A stretch of 64,000 bases of DNA from an uncultured Amylibacter sp. (GTDB lineage: Bacteria > Pseudomonadota > Alphaproteobacteria > Rhodobacterales > Rhodobacteraceae). Shown one piece after another: positions 18,447 to 27,593 of this stretch. The stretch's first letter is position 1. Each line of letters begins with the position of its first letter. Where the stretch lies: positions 1 to 64,000 of the forward strand of contig CANMGS010000005.1 in NCBI GenBank assembly GCA_947497475.1, written 5' to 3'. The notes beneath the pieces were generated by a model. That model was not told the origin of the DNA. It ran no database searches and saw only the letters and a list, made by a program, of their open reading frames with translations. The position numbers and the translations under genes are program-made.

Positions 18447-18797
18447 GGGTTTTTGTAAATGATTTATTGTTTGATGTTCTTAGTGGAATAAATTTTACAA
18501 AAAGGATCGTTTTTGAGAATGTCATGTTTGGGCGGAGAGCGGTCATTTGCTGCAGATGTAAATCGCAGCGTATAGGCTGATTAAAGCTGCCTTTCGCTCC
18601 AGCAGGCAAATTCACGGTGACTCAGAAGGTTTTCCCGAAATATCTCGCACCATTGAATGCTAAACTGAGAATTGTAGAAATAGCTGAAATAATGCGAATG
18701 TATTAATTAACGCTTTGCCCTTAGATCAAACGTAACTCGATCTAGGCGTCCCCAAACTTACTTTTAAAGTTGGGCTTTCTATGATTTACTTATATTT

Positions 18798-19721
18798 ATG
18801 CGTGTTCGCTCCTCCATACGGTTTGTCGCCTTCTTTTTGAGCATTTTAAGTAGCTGGGCTTTAAATGCTCAAGATATCGAACCTTTAACACCGCTTGCAC
18901 CGTTGGGCACTGCTTTGCAGCCATCCCCAATTTTACCAGTTGCCCCAAATAACGATCCAATACTCTACTCAGGGTTTTTTGATCCGTATTTATTCCCTGG
19001 ACAAGAAGAAAAAGTAAAAATTGTCTTACCGCTTTTGGACGACTTGATGAAAAGTCAATTTGGTTATCAAATTGCACCTTTTATGAATGGTTTAGATATG
19101 GCTGACTTGTTTACCGAATTTAATAATCGCCACCATGTTCGGCTAGCGCAGCATGCCGCTGAACTGCAAGATCTTAAAGCGTTCATGACAAGCCATAGTG
19201 AAGAACAGCTGACCCGCATAGTTGCGCAAAAGAAAGAAGAGTATGCACTATTTCGCGGCGCTTTCGAAAAAGCAGTGGAGCAAGCTGAAAAGACGTCCCA
19301 ACTGAGGGCAGACCATTGTCTTAACAGGGACATATTTGGTGGTGAGACGTTATGTGCCTTTTCGGATGACCTTGCAATTGCCGCGTATCCCGCACCTGCA
19401 AGTTTCTTAAATATCGTAAATCAAACCTACATTTCACCGCTGGACGCCAGTGGGGTTTCCGCCACGGATTTAAGATTGCTAAGTTTAAGAGAGGGGCTTT
19501 GGGAAGATGTGCAGAAGGTGACGTTTGATTCAGAATTACGCATAGAACTGACCTTTGATGGCGATCCTGAACAGGGCGAGTATATTGTCAGTTTGGAAAT
19601 TTCTGACGATTTCAAAAAAGAGGTTTCAGTACGACCAAGTGCGGATGATCTAAAGCTATATGTGTCAGAGAATTTTGTCGTTTACCCAAGCGAATTGGGC
19701 ATTAGGGACGTTGAGGAATGA
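18798..19721 (+). CDS. Exported protein of unknown function, first gene of a coupled operon
   Basis: A 307-residue protein I do not recognise. A signal peptide (FVAFFLSILSSWALNAQ) ends near residue 24 with an ALNA-Q site and is followed by a proline-rich stretch to about residue 52. A charged, probably helical middle (residues 95-170, with QHAAELQDLKAF and QKKEEYALF) contains one cysteine pair, at about residues 173 and 183. The C-terminal part (residues 225-307) alternates beta-like segments, including ELRIELTFDGDPEQGEYIVSL. Its stop overlaps the next start (ATGA), so it is translationally coupled to the 761-residue protein and the two probably form a periplasmic or surface complex. Confidence 0.75.
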   Translation: MRVRSSIRFVAFFLSILSSWALNAQDIEPLTPLAPLGTALQPSPILPVAPNNDPILYSGFFDPYLFPGQEEKVKIVLPLLDDLMKSQFGYQIAPFMNGLDMADLFTEFNNRHHVRLAQHAAELQDLKAFMTSHSEEQLTRIVAQKKEEYALFRGAFEKAVEQAEKTSQLRADHCLNRDIFGGETLCAFSDDLAIAAYPAPASFLNIVNQTYISPLDASGVSATDLRLLSLREGLWEDVQKVTFDSELRIELTFDGDPEQGEYIVSLEISDDFKKEVSVRPSADDLKLYVSENFVVYPSELGIRDVEE

Positions 19722-22003
19722 GACTATATATTTGGTTACTTTGGTGTTTCCTAGCTTGTACACAACCTGTGGTATCTAGTCCAATAGACGATGCAAAAGC
19801 AAAACACTCAATGCTTGTTAAAGCGATTGCAGAAGAAAAAGCTAAGCTACCGCAAGATTCAAAAAGAGTTAACGACCTGCAGGCTGAGTTTGCGAAAATT
19901 GTCGGTGAACGCGAAACATTGGTGACCCGCGTCGAAGCACAGCTAATGCCGCTGTACAAACGTCTGTATGAAAAAAGAATAACATTGAAATTGAACTTGG
20001 ATATCGCGGAAAACTTAGCCGATCAATGGCAAGACAGTTTGAATGGTCGTATTTTATTGTCCACGACAGAACGTCGTAAATTGCGAAACGATTTGGCTAG
20101 TGCGCGTGAAAGAATTGGAAAACTTCGCGCTGAAATCCCACCCATTGAAGTTCAAATTCGCGAGCGTAATGAAGCTTTAAAGGCTGCTTCTTTGGATGTT
20201 CGGTATACGGAAAAGGTCACGTCATTGAGTGCTGATATTTTTCGAAATCAGACGTTGCTCAATCTAAGGCGCAATAAAATAGAGGGCTTGAGCGAAGAAT
20301 TGAAAGAAGCTTTGCTTGCATTTAAGGCCGCAATCAGTGTAGCTCCGCCACTAGTGGTGGATACCGTAAGCGTATCTGAAGGCAACACAGATGTTTTTAA
20401 GGCTTTTTGGGCGAATGCTCCCGCGTTAAGTGAGCCCGAAGATCAACTGTGTGGCCCCCCGCCCTTGGCATCGGCGCCAACTTCTTCTTCCAACAATAAT
20501 TCGACCATCGCAGCAGAGGCGCGTATCCAACGGCACATGGTTGAATTGCAAGTTTATATTTCATTAGCTGATCAAATTACTCCTAATCTTACATCGACCA
20601 TTGAAGAGCTAAATAAAAGGGCAGCTTCTTACGTGGAACGACAAGTTGAATTGAATAATGAATATGCAGCCATCTACAAAGAAATTGGAGAGCTGGAAAA
20701 TAATATTCTGATTATGAACACCGCGGTCGATGTAAGCGTGGTACTCATCGAAGTGGCATTAACAGGGGGATATGCCACCGTAACACGCAAAGGTATTGAG
20801 TTAGCCGCTGAGCAAGCAGGTAAATTAGCAGCTCAGAAAATGAGTAAGAAATTTGGCCGTGCAATAGCAAAGGAATTGGTCGGCGAAACGCGCGAAGTCG
20901 CGCAACGAAAGTTTGTAGAATTATATGCTCAACGCATGTCTCAGCGCGCGATTAATAAAGTCGGTATGCCAGCAATCAAAAAACGCGCGGTAGATGTCTT
21001 TGGCGAAACTGCCGATGAAATAGTGAACGCGGCTATCGAAGCGCGTACTAAGAACCTTTTCAAAGCAGCGCGCGCGGCCTATTTGCGTAAATATGTAATG
21101 GCTGGTGGTTCAAAGATACTGCCATCTGGGCAGTCACCTGAAGGGCGCGCGGCTGGTGTTGTTTTGGCTGATGTAGCAGAGTTCGGATTTGATAGAGCGG
21201 TCAAAAGTGCGGCGTATCTTGGATCAGATCAATTGGCTAAATCGGGTCGTAATATGCCCAAGCTTTCGAAATTAATGAATCGGGTAAAACCAGATAAACT
21301 TTCAGAATTGGTACCGAAAACGCCGGCTGACATTGCTGGTTTCATTGGGACTGGTGTAAAGGCTGCATTTGCTGCGCATGAAGCCAATGAGATCAATCAA
21401 AAGGCAGCTAAAGCGGCACAGGTCATGGCAGAATATCAGGTTCTGACCACAACATATGATTGGTTGTTCTTAAATCGTCTGAGCCTTCAGGAGTTCAAGA
21501 CAAGCTTGACCGAAATTAAAGAACTGTCTCTACAACAAATCACTGCGATGCAAAACGGAAAAAATGTACATCGGCAATTGGTTCTTTCAACAGATGAACC
21601 TATCGAAAATATAGACGGTAATTATATGCTGAAGATAAAATTTTCGCGCCCACTGACCACGCCTCCATCGGTGCAATTGGGCGATGTACCGTTCGAATTT
21701 GAACCAACTACGAATTCAGCAACAGGACAGGCTGAATGGGAGGCAACAATACCAATGGAAGAAATATCCAAGCTTTCTGGAAGACAAATTCTTAGTATTT
21801 CTGCACGCGATCCTAACGGCCGCACGTTAGATAGTTCACCGACGTCATTGGCGTTTCCAAAATTATCCGAGCCTGGGTATCACTTTTATACAACGGGCGA
21901 AGACAAGTGTTATTTGGTAAATGTAGACGTGAGCTGGCCCGTCAAGCTTTCAGCAGAAGGGTTAAACTCTTCTTATAAAATCAAGGCTAAAGAAGACGAA
22001 TGA
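19718..22003 (+). CDS. Large exported coiled-coil protein of unknown function
   Basis: A 761-residue protein I do not recognise. A signal peptide (LYIWLLWCFLACTQPVVSS) is followed by long coiled-coil-like helices up to about residue 200, a serine/asparagine linker near 255, a second helical part, then a weakly hydrophobic stretch around 330-350 (VDVSVVLIEVALTGGYA). A basic, alanine-rich middle (residues 365-560) looks helical, and the last 150 residues look like an immunoglobulin-type beta domain. The cysteine in LACTQ could be a lipobox, but the residue order is imperfect. It overlaps both neighbours by four bases, so a joint function with the 307- and 80-residue proteins is likely. Confidence 0.75.
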   Translation: MRLYIWLLWCFLACTQPVVSSPIDDAKAKHSMLVKAIAEEKAKLPQDSKRVNDLQAEFAKIVGERETLVTRVEAQLMPLYKRLYEKRITLKLNLDIAENLADQWQDSLNGRILLSTTERRKLRNDLASARERIGKLRAEIPPIEVQIRERNEALKAASLDVRYTEKVTSLSADIFRNQTLLNLRRNKIEGLSEELKEALLAFKAAISVAPPLVVDTVSVSEGNTDVFKAFWANAPALSEPEDQLCGPPPLASAPTSSSNNNSTIAAEARIQRHMVELQVYISLADQITPNLTSTIEELNKRAASYVERQVELNNEYAAIYKEIGELENNILIMNTAVDVSVVLIEVALTGGYATVTRKGIELAAEQAGKLAAQKMSKKFGRAIAKELVGETREVAQRKFVELYAQRMSQRAINKVGMPAIKKRAVDVFGETADEIVNAAIEARTKNLFKAARAAYLRKYVMAGGSKILPSGQSPEGRAAGVVLADVAEFGFDRAVKSAAYLGSDQLAKSGRNMPKLSKLMNRVKPDKLSELVPKTPADIAGFIGTGVKAAFAAHEANEINQKAAKAAQVMAEYQVLTTTYDWLFLNRLSLQEFKTSLTEIKELSLQQITAMQNGKNVHRQLVLSTDEPIENIDGNYMLKIKFSRPLTTPPSVQLGDVPFEFEPTTNSATGQAEWEATIPMEEISKLSGRQILSISARDPNGRTLDSSPTSLAFPKLSEPGYHFYTTGEDKCYLVNVDVSWPVKLSAEGLNSSYKIKAKEDE

Positions 22004-22242
22004 TAGAAGAGCAATTTCACTGCCTTATCAATAAACTTACGAAGACATTGAAATTTTCTCTTGAGCGGAGCGCTCTGTCAAATGATGGTAAATTTCGCCG
22101 CGCTCTTATCCGCAAAACCCATGGTATATGCCAAGAAGTAGTACGTGAATTAAAACAGCTTTCTATCTTTGCGATTATGTCGGGCGAAGAACGGCTAGAC
22201 TTTGATGTCTGGTTATCAATGCACAATCGTTCGGTGTCTTGA
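22000..22242 (+). CDS. Small helical protein of unknown function (80 aa)
   Basis: An 80-residue protein with no signal peptide and predicted helical content (CLINKLTKTLKFSLERSALS and GICQEVVRELKQLSIFAIMS). The start codon lies within the ATGA overlap with the preceding gene, and the next gene begins two bases after its stop, which strongly supports that it is expressed. It has no recognisable family. It links an exported-protein pair to a TniQ-like cytoplasmic protein. Confidence 0.6.
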   Translation: MIEEQFHCLINKLTKTLKFSLERSALSNDGKFRRALIRKTHGICQEVVRELKQLSIFAIMSGEERLDFDVWLSMHNRSVS

Positions 22243-22243
22243 T

Positions 22244-23326
22244 ATGCAGTCAGCTCCTAAACGTCTTCCAATACTGTTTAAAGCTATCAGAGGTGAAGTG
22301 TTTTCCTCCTTTATTGGTCGTAATGCATGTTTCTACGATATGGATACCAATACGTTTTTAATGGAAGTTATCAATGGTGATGCAATTGGCGAACCATACA
22401 CAGATTTTGATTTTTGTGATCATCAAATTGAACTAAAAATATTGGAGCGACTTTTTGAAAAGTTAAATACAACAAAAAATAGATTACTCAGATTAACTCT
22501 ATCACATGCGGTTTCCACACTTTCAAATGAAGAGTTAAGATACTCAGGAGGGGTAAGAAATATCGATACATATGAGGATTTGTATTCTGGGCCGCTAAAA
22601 CATGCGTGGTGCGGACGATGCCTCATGGAAGATCAATCGAAGGGTAGGGATCAATATATGCGACTTCTCTGGTCATTAGGAACCAATACATTTTGTCCTA
22701 AGCATCGATTACCTCTGACATCACACTGCTTAAATTGCTTTGATAAGGATGCAAAGCCACAGTTTGCTTATGATGGAAAACAATCGGTCATCATTTGTAG
22801 CCGATGTGGGTCCAACTTAGGCTCTCAACTTGGTTTGCAGAATATCTCAGACAGAAATGCATTGGATATCTTAAGTGATCGTAGTGTTAAAACGGCATGG
22901 AATGCTGTTGTGCGGTTGGAAAATACACTTAGACGTTCATTTACTTTAACGACACCAGGTAAGCGACTTACTTTATTTAGAACATTCATTATCGAATTTT
23001 CTAATATTCTGTTGAAATCTAGCCGTGGGTACATGCCAATGATTGAACATTTTTCTAGCACAGCATTTCCAAACCGGCCTGATCCAGCAAATGTCATGAA
23101 ACTTCATAGGCCATATAGAGCGACTTCTGTAGCGACTAAACGTAAAACACATGCGCTCATCGTTGCTATTCTCAAAGGCCGTAAAAATCTCTTTACAGCT
23201 CGTGCTCCAGTTAAAAACATTTGGAGTAGGGTACCTACTATGGAAAACCTGCGTGATGAGATGTCTCCAGATCAAAACTCAGAGCTCGATGCTTTATTGG
23301 TGAAGTTTCCAGCCAGCTATTTTTAA
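22244..23326 (+). CDS. TniQ-like zinc-finger protein
   Basis: A 360-residue cytoplasmic protein resembling TniQ, which in Tn7/Tn5053-type systems guides target selection. The zinc module is visible at about residues 122-190: WCGRCLMED, then a spacer to FCPKHRLPLTSHCLNC and a further IICSRCGSNLG pair. The C-terminal half has no clear family motif. The start ATG 22244 lies two bases after the preceding stop; an upstream in-frame start at 22202 would overlap that gene. No TniA/TniB or Tn7-like transposase is nearby, and coupling to exported proteins is unusual for TniQ, so it may have been recruited to another role. Confidence 0.7.
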   Translation: MQSAPKRLPILFKAIRGEVFSSFIGRNACFYDMDTNTFLMEVINGDAIGEPYTDFDFCDHQIELKILERLFEKLNTTKNRLLRLTLSHAVSTLSNEELRYSGGVRNIDTYEDLYSGPLKHAWCGRCLMEDQSKGRDQYMRLLWSLGTNTFCPKHRLPLTSHCLNCFDKDAKPQFAYDGKQSVIICSRCGSNLGSQLGLQNISDRNALDILSDRSVKTAWNAVVRLENTLRRSFTLTTPGKRLTLFRTFIIEFSNILLKSSRGYMPMIEHFSSTAFPNRPDPANVMKLHRPYRATSVATKRKTHALIVAILKGRKNLFTARAPVKNIWSRVPTMENLRDEMSPDQNSELDALLVKFPASYF

Positions 23327-23376
23327 ATATGAAAACTATAACTAAGATGATGATGTGAAAAAATTTATAATACCTA

Positions 23377-23664
23377 TTAAGTTTTATTTAAAGCGCGCTG
23401 AACCGCTTCTGGTTCTTTATCAATAACTAAAAGTAAAGTTATCGCAGTGCGATCAGGATGACGCTTTTTCTGCTCCCATTCTCTAAGTGTTGCCACCGAT
23501 AATCCAAATCGAGCGGCAAAGTCTAATTGCGTCAGCTTTGTTTTCCTCCTAATAGCTGCTACGTTTATTTCTTCTGGTATGTATACGCACGCAGGTTCTA
23601 GTTCGCCCTTTGCTATAGCAAGAGCTTCATGTGCACTTTTTATTAAATCTTTTCCCAAACTCAT
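23377..23664 (-). CDS. HTH (XRE/COG2944-type) antitoxin-like regulator, no toxin partner seen
   Basis: A 95-residue protein with an XRE-type helix-turn-helix in its C-terminal half (IRRKTKLTQLDFAARFGLSVATLREWEQKKRHPDRTAITLL). The layout, with an N-terminal MSLGKDLIKSAHEALAIAKGE segment, matches HigA/NadS-type antitoxins of COG2944. The start ATG 23664 gives the usual length. The toxin gene normally precedes it, but the upstream 350 bases on its strand contain no plausible toxin ORF, so the gene is orphaned or its partner is degraded. It converges with the TniQ-like gene. Confidence 0.8.
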   Translation of the reverse strand: MSLGKDLIKSAHEALAIAKGELEPACVYIPEEINVAAIRRKTKLTQLDFAARFGLSVATLREWEQKKRHPDRTAITLLLVIDKEPEAVQRALNKT

Positions 23665-24017
23665 TATGACTCTCTTACATTTTCTCGCTGTTGGCGTATG
23701 GATCACTATATATATTATATATATCTTTCTAAAACTCTACGATTGAAAGATTTTACAATAGGGGTGTTTTGTTTTTACAGTGAATCCTATTATATGAATC
23801 CCATTATATCGAAGTTCCGACACAATTACACAAGGGCACCCAATTTTCGCATAATGTTAATTATGTTAAGTGTTTTTCATGATTCATCTATATTATACAT
23901 TATTTAAAGATCAAGCCGCAGAAACCTAGGTAAAAAATTGATTGAGCTCTATTTGAACGATTGGGTATGAGGGCCGCTTTAAGCACAAATCAATGTGATG
24001 GGTAGGTAGTTTGTAAT
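23665..24017. other. AT-rich intergenic region without a recognised gene
   Basis: This 353-base stretch contains an alternating AT tract (around 23708-23730) just upstream of the HTH gene and several short repeats of TATTATAT. I see no convincing coding potential, tRNA or insertion sequence end. It may include the HTH gene promoter and the remains of a lost toxin gene. Confidence 0.5.
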
Positions 24018-25478
24018 TCATTCATCAAACTCAATTAAACTATAATTTAAAGTTCTACTGGTTGTACCAATATTGTTACAAACTTCGCATCCTGTACCAG
24101 AGCATGAAATACATCCCTGTACATCTAAAGTTTGCCCCAATACTCCGATCATAACCGCGTCCACCAAATATTCAGCAACCCCTAGATCCAACAGTCTTGT
24201 TTTAGCTTGTTCAGGAGAGTTTGTATGTAGCGTGGATAGAACAAGGCGCCCGACCAATGCAGCGCGACAAGCCATTTCAGCGGTTTCTATATCTCTAATT
24301 TCACCAATTAAAATTATATTTGGATCTTGACGTAAAATAGACCTTAGAGCTGTACCAAATGTCAGCCCAACCTGTTCATTCACTTGAACTTGATTAGCTC
24401 CAGCTAAATTGTACTCAATGGGGTCTTCAATAGTAAATATTTTACGGTTTGATGTGTTGAGTTCATTTAATGCCGTATAAAGAGTAGTGGTTTTCCCGCT
24501 ACCAGTTGGCCCAGTCACCAAAAACAGTCCATTTGGTCGAGATAAGGTATTCTTAATTTTTCGAACATCTTCATGCTGGTAACCGAGCGCAGCCCATTTC
24601 AATTCAATGGTGCTTTGATCAAGAATACGAATTACAGCACTCTGGCCATATTGAGTTGGTAATATAGACAGCCTCAAATCAATCTCTTTTCCATTAAACA
24701 TAAATGGAATGCGCCCGTCTTGAGGTTTTCGGCGCTCTGAAATATTTATTTTTGCTAAATATTTCAGCCGTGAAATGATTGCGTCAGCTGGCAAATCATT
24801 AACCAGAGCTGGTTCAGTTAAGGTTCCATTTATTCGGAAACGTGTTTTCAGCCCATTCTTTGTGCTTTCAAAATGAATATCTGAGGCTTCAACATCCACC
24901 GCTTGGGATAGGATTTGATGCAAATGACTTATAACTGGCGCTTCATTTGCAAGAGCTTTTAGATCAGATTTTGAAACATCGTTGTCTAACAAATCCGCCT
25001 TGGTAGTAGGTATATAAAAATTAATCTGCTCTCGAATAGTTTTAGTCGGAGCTAATAATATTTTCACGGGCCGTTCTAATACAAAAGAGATCATCTCTAG
25101 AAGAGCTTGATCAAGAGGCTCTGAAGTTGCAATTACTTGGCGCTCTTTTACATCTAATAATGGTAATATATTATTTTCAACTACATAATCAGTTGTTAAT
25201 TCTTTAATGGTTTCAAAATCAATCTCATATTGCTTTAAGCTATTAGTAAATGGAAGGCTCGCCGCCTTAGATAAAGCATTTAAAATATCTGCTTCAGATA
25301 AAGTCCCTGACTTTTTCAGTAAGGCATCAATTGTAATCCCTTCTGACTTCGCAACAGAGTTCAACTCATCTATCTTTTGGCTGGTTATACTGTTTTGACT
25401 TAGTAACTGATCGGTCAATTTCTTAGACAAGATTTGGCAGTCGTTTTTTTTCTGTATCGTGGTATGTGTTGTGGACAT
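24018..25478 (-). CDS. gspE: Type II secretion system ATPase GspE
   Basis: A 486-residue cytoplasmic ATPase that powers pseudopilus assembly. Walker A is GPTGSGKTTT (about residue 323), followed by FTIEDPIEY, Asp-box LRSILRQDPNIILIGEIRDIETAE (Walker B) and His-box STLHTNSPEQA. An N-terminal GspE domain is present. The zinc module is unusual: GspE commonly has two CxxC pairs far apart, but here they are compressed to CISCSGTGCEVC near the C-terminus. It is alone on the minus strand and divergent, with a 50-base gap, from gspL. Confidence 0.95.
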   Translation of the reverse strand: MSTTHTTIQKKNDCQILSKKLTDQLLSQNSITSQKIDELNSVAKSEGITIDALLKKSGTLSEADILNALSKAASLPFTNSLKQYEIDFETIKELTTDYVVENNILPLLDVKERQVIATSEPLDQALLEMISFVLERPVKILLAPTKTIREQINFYIPTTKADLLDNDVSKSDLKALANEAPVISHLHQILSQAVDVEASDIHFESTKNGLKTRFRINGTLTEPALVNDLPADAIISRLKYLAKINISERRKPQDGRIPFMFNGKEIDLRLSILPTQYGQSAVIRILDQSTIELKWAALGYQHEDVRKIKNTLSRPNGLFLVTGPTGSGKTTTLYTALNELNTSNRKIFTIEDPIEYNLAGANQVQVNEQVGLTFGTALRSILRQDPNIILIGEIRDIETAEMACRAALVGRLVLSTLHTNSPEQAKTRLLDLGVAEYLVDAVMIGVLGQTLDVQGCISCSGTGCEVCNNIGTTSRTLNYSLIEFDE

Positions 25479-25528
25479 TTATAGAAACAACCGTCAAATT
25501 TAATTAATATTATACATTAGGGACTATT

Positions 25529-26524
25529 TTGGTTTTGGGAAAAATTGTCAATCTATGGCTTGAATGGTCTAATACACTTCTTGAGGATATGCCTGTCAGG
25601 TTGGTAACACCGCTTGGATTAAAACCGAATAAGCCTTTAACTGTAAATATTAAAGACGTTAATGATTTCTTAGATAATCCTATTCTCTTAATTGAAGAGC
25701 AGCTTCAGACGTCAATCCATAAGATCAAAGGGCGAGTGGTGGATGTTTACCTAGCGCCAGAAAATGCGTTAGATCGCACAATCAAACTGCCTAAAATGCG
25801 TGCCAATGACGTGTTAAAAGTACTAAGAACTAATCTGCAAAAGGCGTCTCCGATACAGCTAAAAGACTTAACTTGGCGCCAAGGTCTTGTTTTTAAATCT
25901 GGCGATAAAAACATACATCACCAGTTGGTCATAAAGAATGAACGTCTCAAAATTATAGAAAAAACTCTTGAAGCTATTGGCCTAGTTACACGCAAGATTT
26001 CAGTTGCTACTGCTAATAAAGAATTTATCGATTATTCAGAATACCATAACCGTTTTAACAGGGCATGGTTAATGCTGAATATACTGTTGATTACAGTGTC
26101 CATATCATTCTGGGTTGTCACACAATATAGTCATTTAAAAGAATTACGAATTGCAAATTCACATCTTCACGCAGAAATAGATGACTTGCGAACCCATGCG
26201 ATCAATCAAGTGGAAAAAGCAACCATTGAAGCAAGAAACGCAGAGACGGCTCAATTATCGACCGCAGAACTTAACTATGATCGCAAGCGTACAATGTTAT
26301 TGAAAAATTTAACTGATTTTTTTAGTGATAATACGTGGATATCAGAGGTTGTTATTAAAGGACAAAAAGTTTCTCTTGGCGGGTTTTCAACGCAAGGAAT
26401 CCCCGACATCCTTTCGAGTCTGAGACAAGAAAACTGGGTAAAAAGTGCACAATTGAAATCATCTATATCTGGCGCAAGAACTTCAAAGTCAAAACGCTTC
26501 CAGATAGAAATCATGGTACAATAA
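25529..26524 (+). CDS. gspL: Type II secretion system inner-membrane protein, GspL-like
   Basis: A 331-residue protein with a cytoplasmic N-terminal domain, one membrane segment near residues 180-200 (AWLMLNILLITVSISFWVV) and a periplasmic coiled-coil plus ferredoxin-like PilN-type domain (WISEVVIKGQKVSLGGFS). This architecture is that of GspL/PilN, which couples GspE to the inner-membrane platform. The only usable start is TTG 25529, since the next in-frame ATG is about 20 codons in. It is the first gene of the plus-strand operon and overlaps nothing. The cytoplasmic domain is divergent from typical GspL, so a PilM/PilN-like origin is possible. Confidence 0.7.
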   Translation: MVLGKIVNLWLEWSNTLLEDMPVRLVTPLGLKPNKPLTVNIKDVNDFLDNPILLIEEQLQTSIHKIKGRVVDVYLAPENALDRTIKLPKMRANDVLKVLRTNLQKASPIQLKDLTWRQGLVFKSGDKNIHHQLVIKNERLKIIEKTLEAIGLVTRKISVATANKEFIDYSEYHNRFNRAWLMLNILLITVSISFWVVTQYSHLKELRIANSHLHAEIDDLRTHAINQVEKATIEARNAETAQLSTAELNYDRKRTMLLKNLTDFFSDNTWISEVVIKGQKVSLGGFSTQGIPDILSSLRQENWVKSAQLKSSISGARTSKSKRFQIEIMVQ

Positions 26525-26525
26525 A

Positions 26526-27062
26526 GTGATGCGCCTATTTTATATATTTAGTCCAATAGTAATTGTAGCAATCTTAATAATAACTTTAGTGTATTTACCC
26601 ATAGAGACAGCGGTAAATAGTGAAAATGATAAACAGCACTCCTTACTCGCCCAACGAGAAAAAATAATCAATCGTATAAAAAAAATAGATATGAAGAGTG
26701 CTCCAAGGCAGGCTCATGAATACACATGGGGAGCTGGCGAGAAAGACCTTGGGCAGGCTATATTGGATGTGCAATCTCGTATTTCACAAATAGCAAATCA
26801 AAACCAAATTCCTGAACTTCTACTAGGCCCAAAAGGGACAATTAAAGAAGGAAACCAAACACGTTTCTTAGTGGAATTTGAAACTGAGACTAGTTTGCGC
26901 CAAGCGGCAAGGATGTTGAAAGAGATAGAAGACAGCACACCGCCTATTGGGATAAAATCTTTAGATTTAAGGCATATTTCTCAATTTACCCCTAATACTA
27001 GTGATGTAGATGTTTATATGCGTTTTATCGTTTGGGGATGGGTCCAAAGCAATGCTAAATAA
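26526..27062 (+). CDS. gspM: Type II secretion system protein GspM-like
   Basis: A 178-residue protein with a single N-terminal membrane segment (FYIFSPIVIVAILIITLVYLP), then a coiled-coil-like stretch and a small ferredoxin-like periplasmic domain. This is the typical GspM/PilO layout, and it lies directly after the GspL-like gene as in other T2SS operons. The start is GTG 26526, with an ATG three bases later. Its end overlaps the next gene by 11 bases. Identification rests on topology, length and gene order. Confidence 0.72.
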   Translation: MMRLFYIFSPIVIVAILIITLVYLPIETAVNSENDKQHSLLAQREKIINRIKKIDMKSAPRQAHEYTWGAGEKDLGQAILDVQSRISQIANQNQIPELLLGPKGTIKEGNQTRFLVEFETETSLRQAARMLKEIEDSTPPIGIKSLDLRHISQFTPNTSDVDVYMRFIVWGWVQSNAK

Positions 27063-27561
27063 GTTTCAAAAATTTAGTCCTCCACTGCTTACAATAATAA
27101 TTGTAGCAATAGTTATTTTCACTTGGCCTAGCAAAAAACCTATATTTAACATCCCGCCTATAGAACTAGCATCACTCTTAGATAATAAAGAACCAACGCG
27201 TAATTCTAAAGACCAAGGTTTATCACCAAACGAGACAGACCTTACAACGATAATAAATAGGCCTCTATTCTCAAAAAATAGACGCAATCCAGAACCTATA
27301 GCGATCGTCAGAACTGAAAAGGCAGTTATAGAAGAAATAGTGAAAATTGAACAACCTATTCCAATAAAGACCCCTGATTTAGAATTCGTCGGCGTGATGA
27401 AAATGGGTGAGAACCTTTCGGCACTATTACGTGTGGATCAAAGCGAAAAATGGTATCAACTTGGTAGCACGTTGAGTGGCTGGGAAATAATAACAATTTC
27501 AGATAACGCAGTTACTTTAATTAATGGTACGCAAGAAATTACTATCGCAATTACAAGATAA
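27052..27561 (+). CDS. Type II secretion GspC/GspN-like protein with HR-type domain
   Basis: A 169-residue inner-membrane protein. An N-terminal membrane segment (PLLTIIIVAIVIFTW) is followed by a flexible linker containing RPLFSKNRRNPEP, a segment characteristic of GspC/GspN-like proteins, and a compact C-terminal beta domain (FVGVMKMGENLSALLRVDQ through VTLINGTQEITIAI) like the GspC homology region that contacts the secretin. It is much smaller than classical GspC because the PDZ domain is missing. The start ATG 27052 overlaps gspM; an upstream in-frame start at 27010 would overlap it more. It should link the platform to GspD. Confidence 0.72.
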   Translation: MLNKFQKFSPPLLTIIIVAIVIFTWPSKKPIFNIPPIELASLLDNKEPTRNSKDQGLSPNETDLTTIINRPLFSKNRRNPEPIAIVRTEKAVIEEIVKIEQPIPIKTPDLEFVGVMKMGENLSALLRVDQSEKWYQLGSTLSGWEIITISDNAVTLINGTQEITIAITR

Positions 27562-27593
27562 AGGTTAATGTAAAATCAAAAATCAGGCATATT

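Noticed and set aside
17829-18530. Tn3-family terminal inverted repeats next to the resolvase
   Set aside because: There is limited likeness to Tn3 ends (CTCAAAAACG...CTAAG), but no opposite end, GGGG terminus or transposase gene was seen. Only the local motifs are reported.
22244-23326. A complete Tn7/Tn5053-like transposon
   Set aside because: Only the TniQ-like gene is present; no tniA, tniB or transposase genes and no end repeats were recognised.
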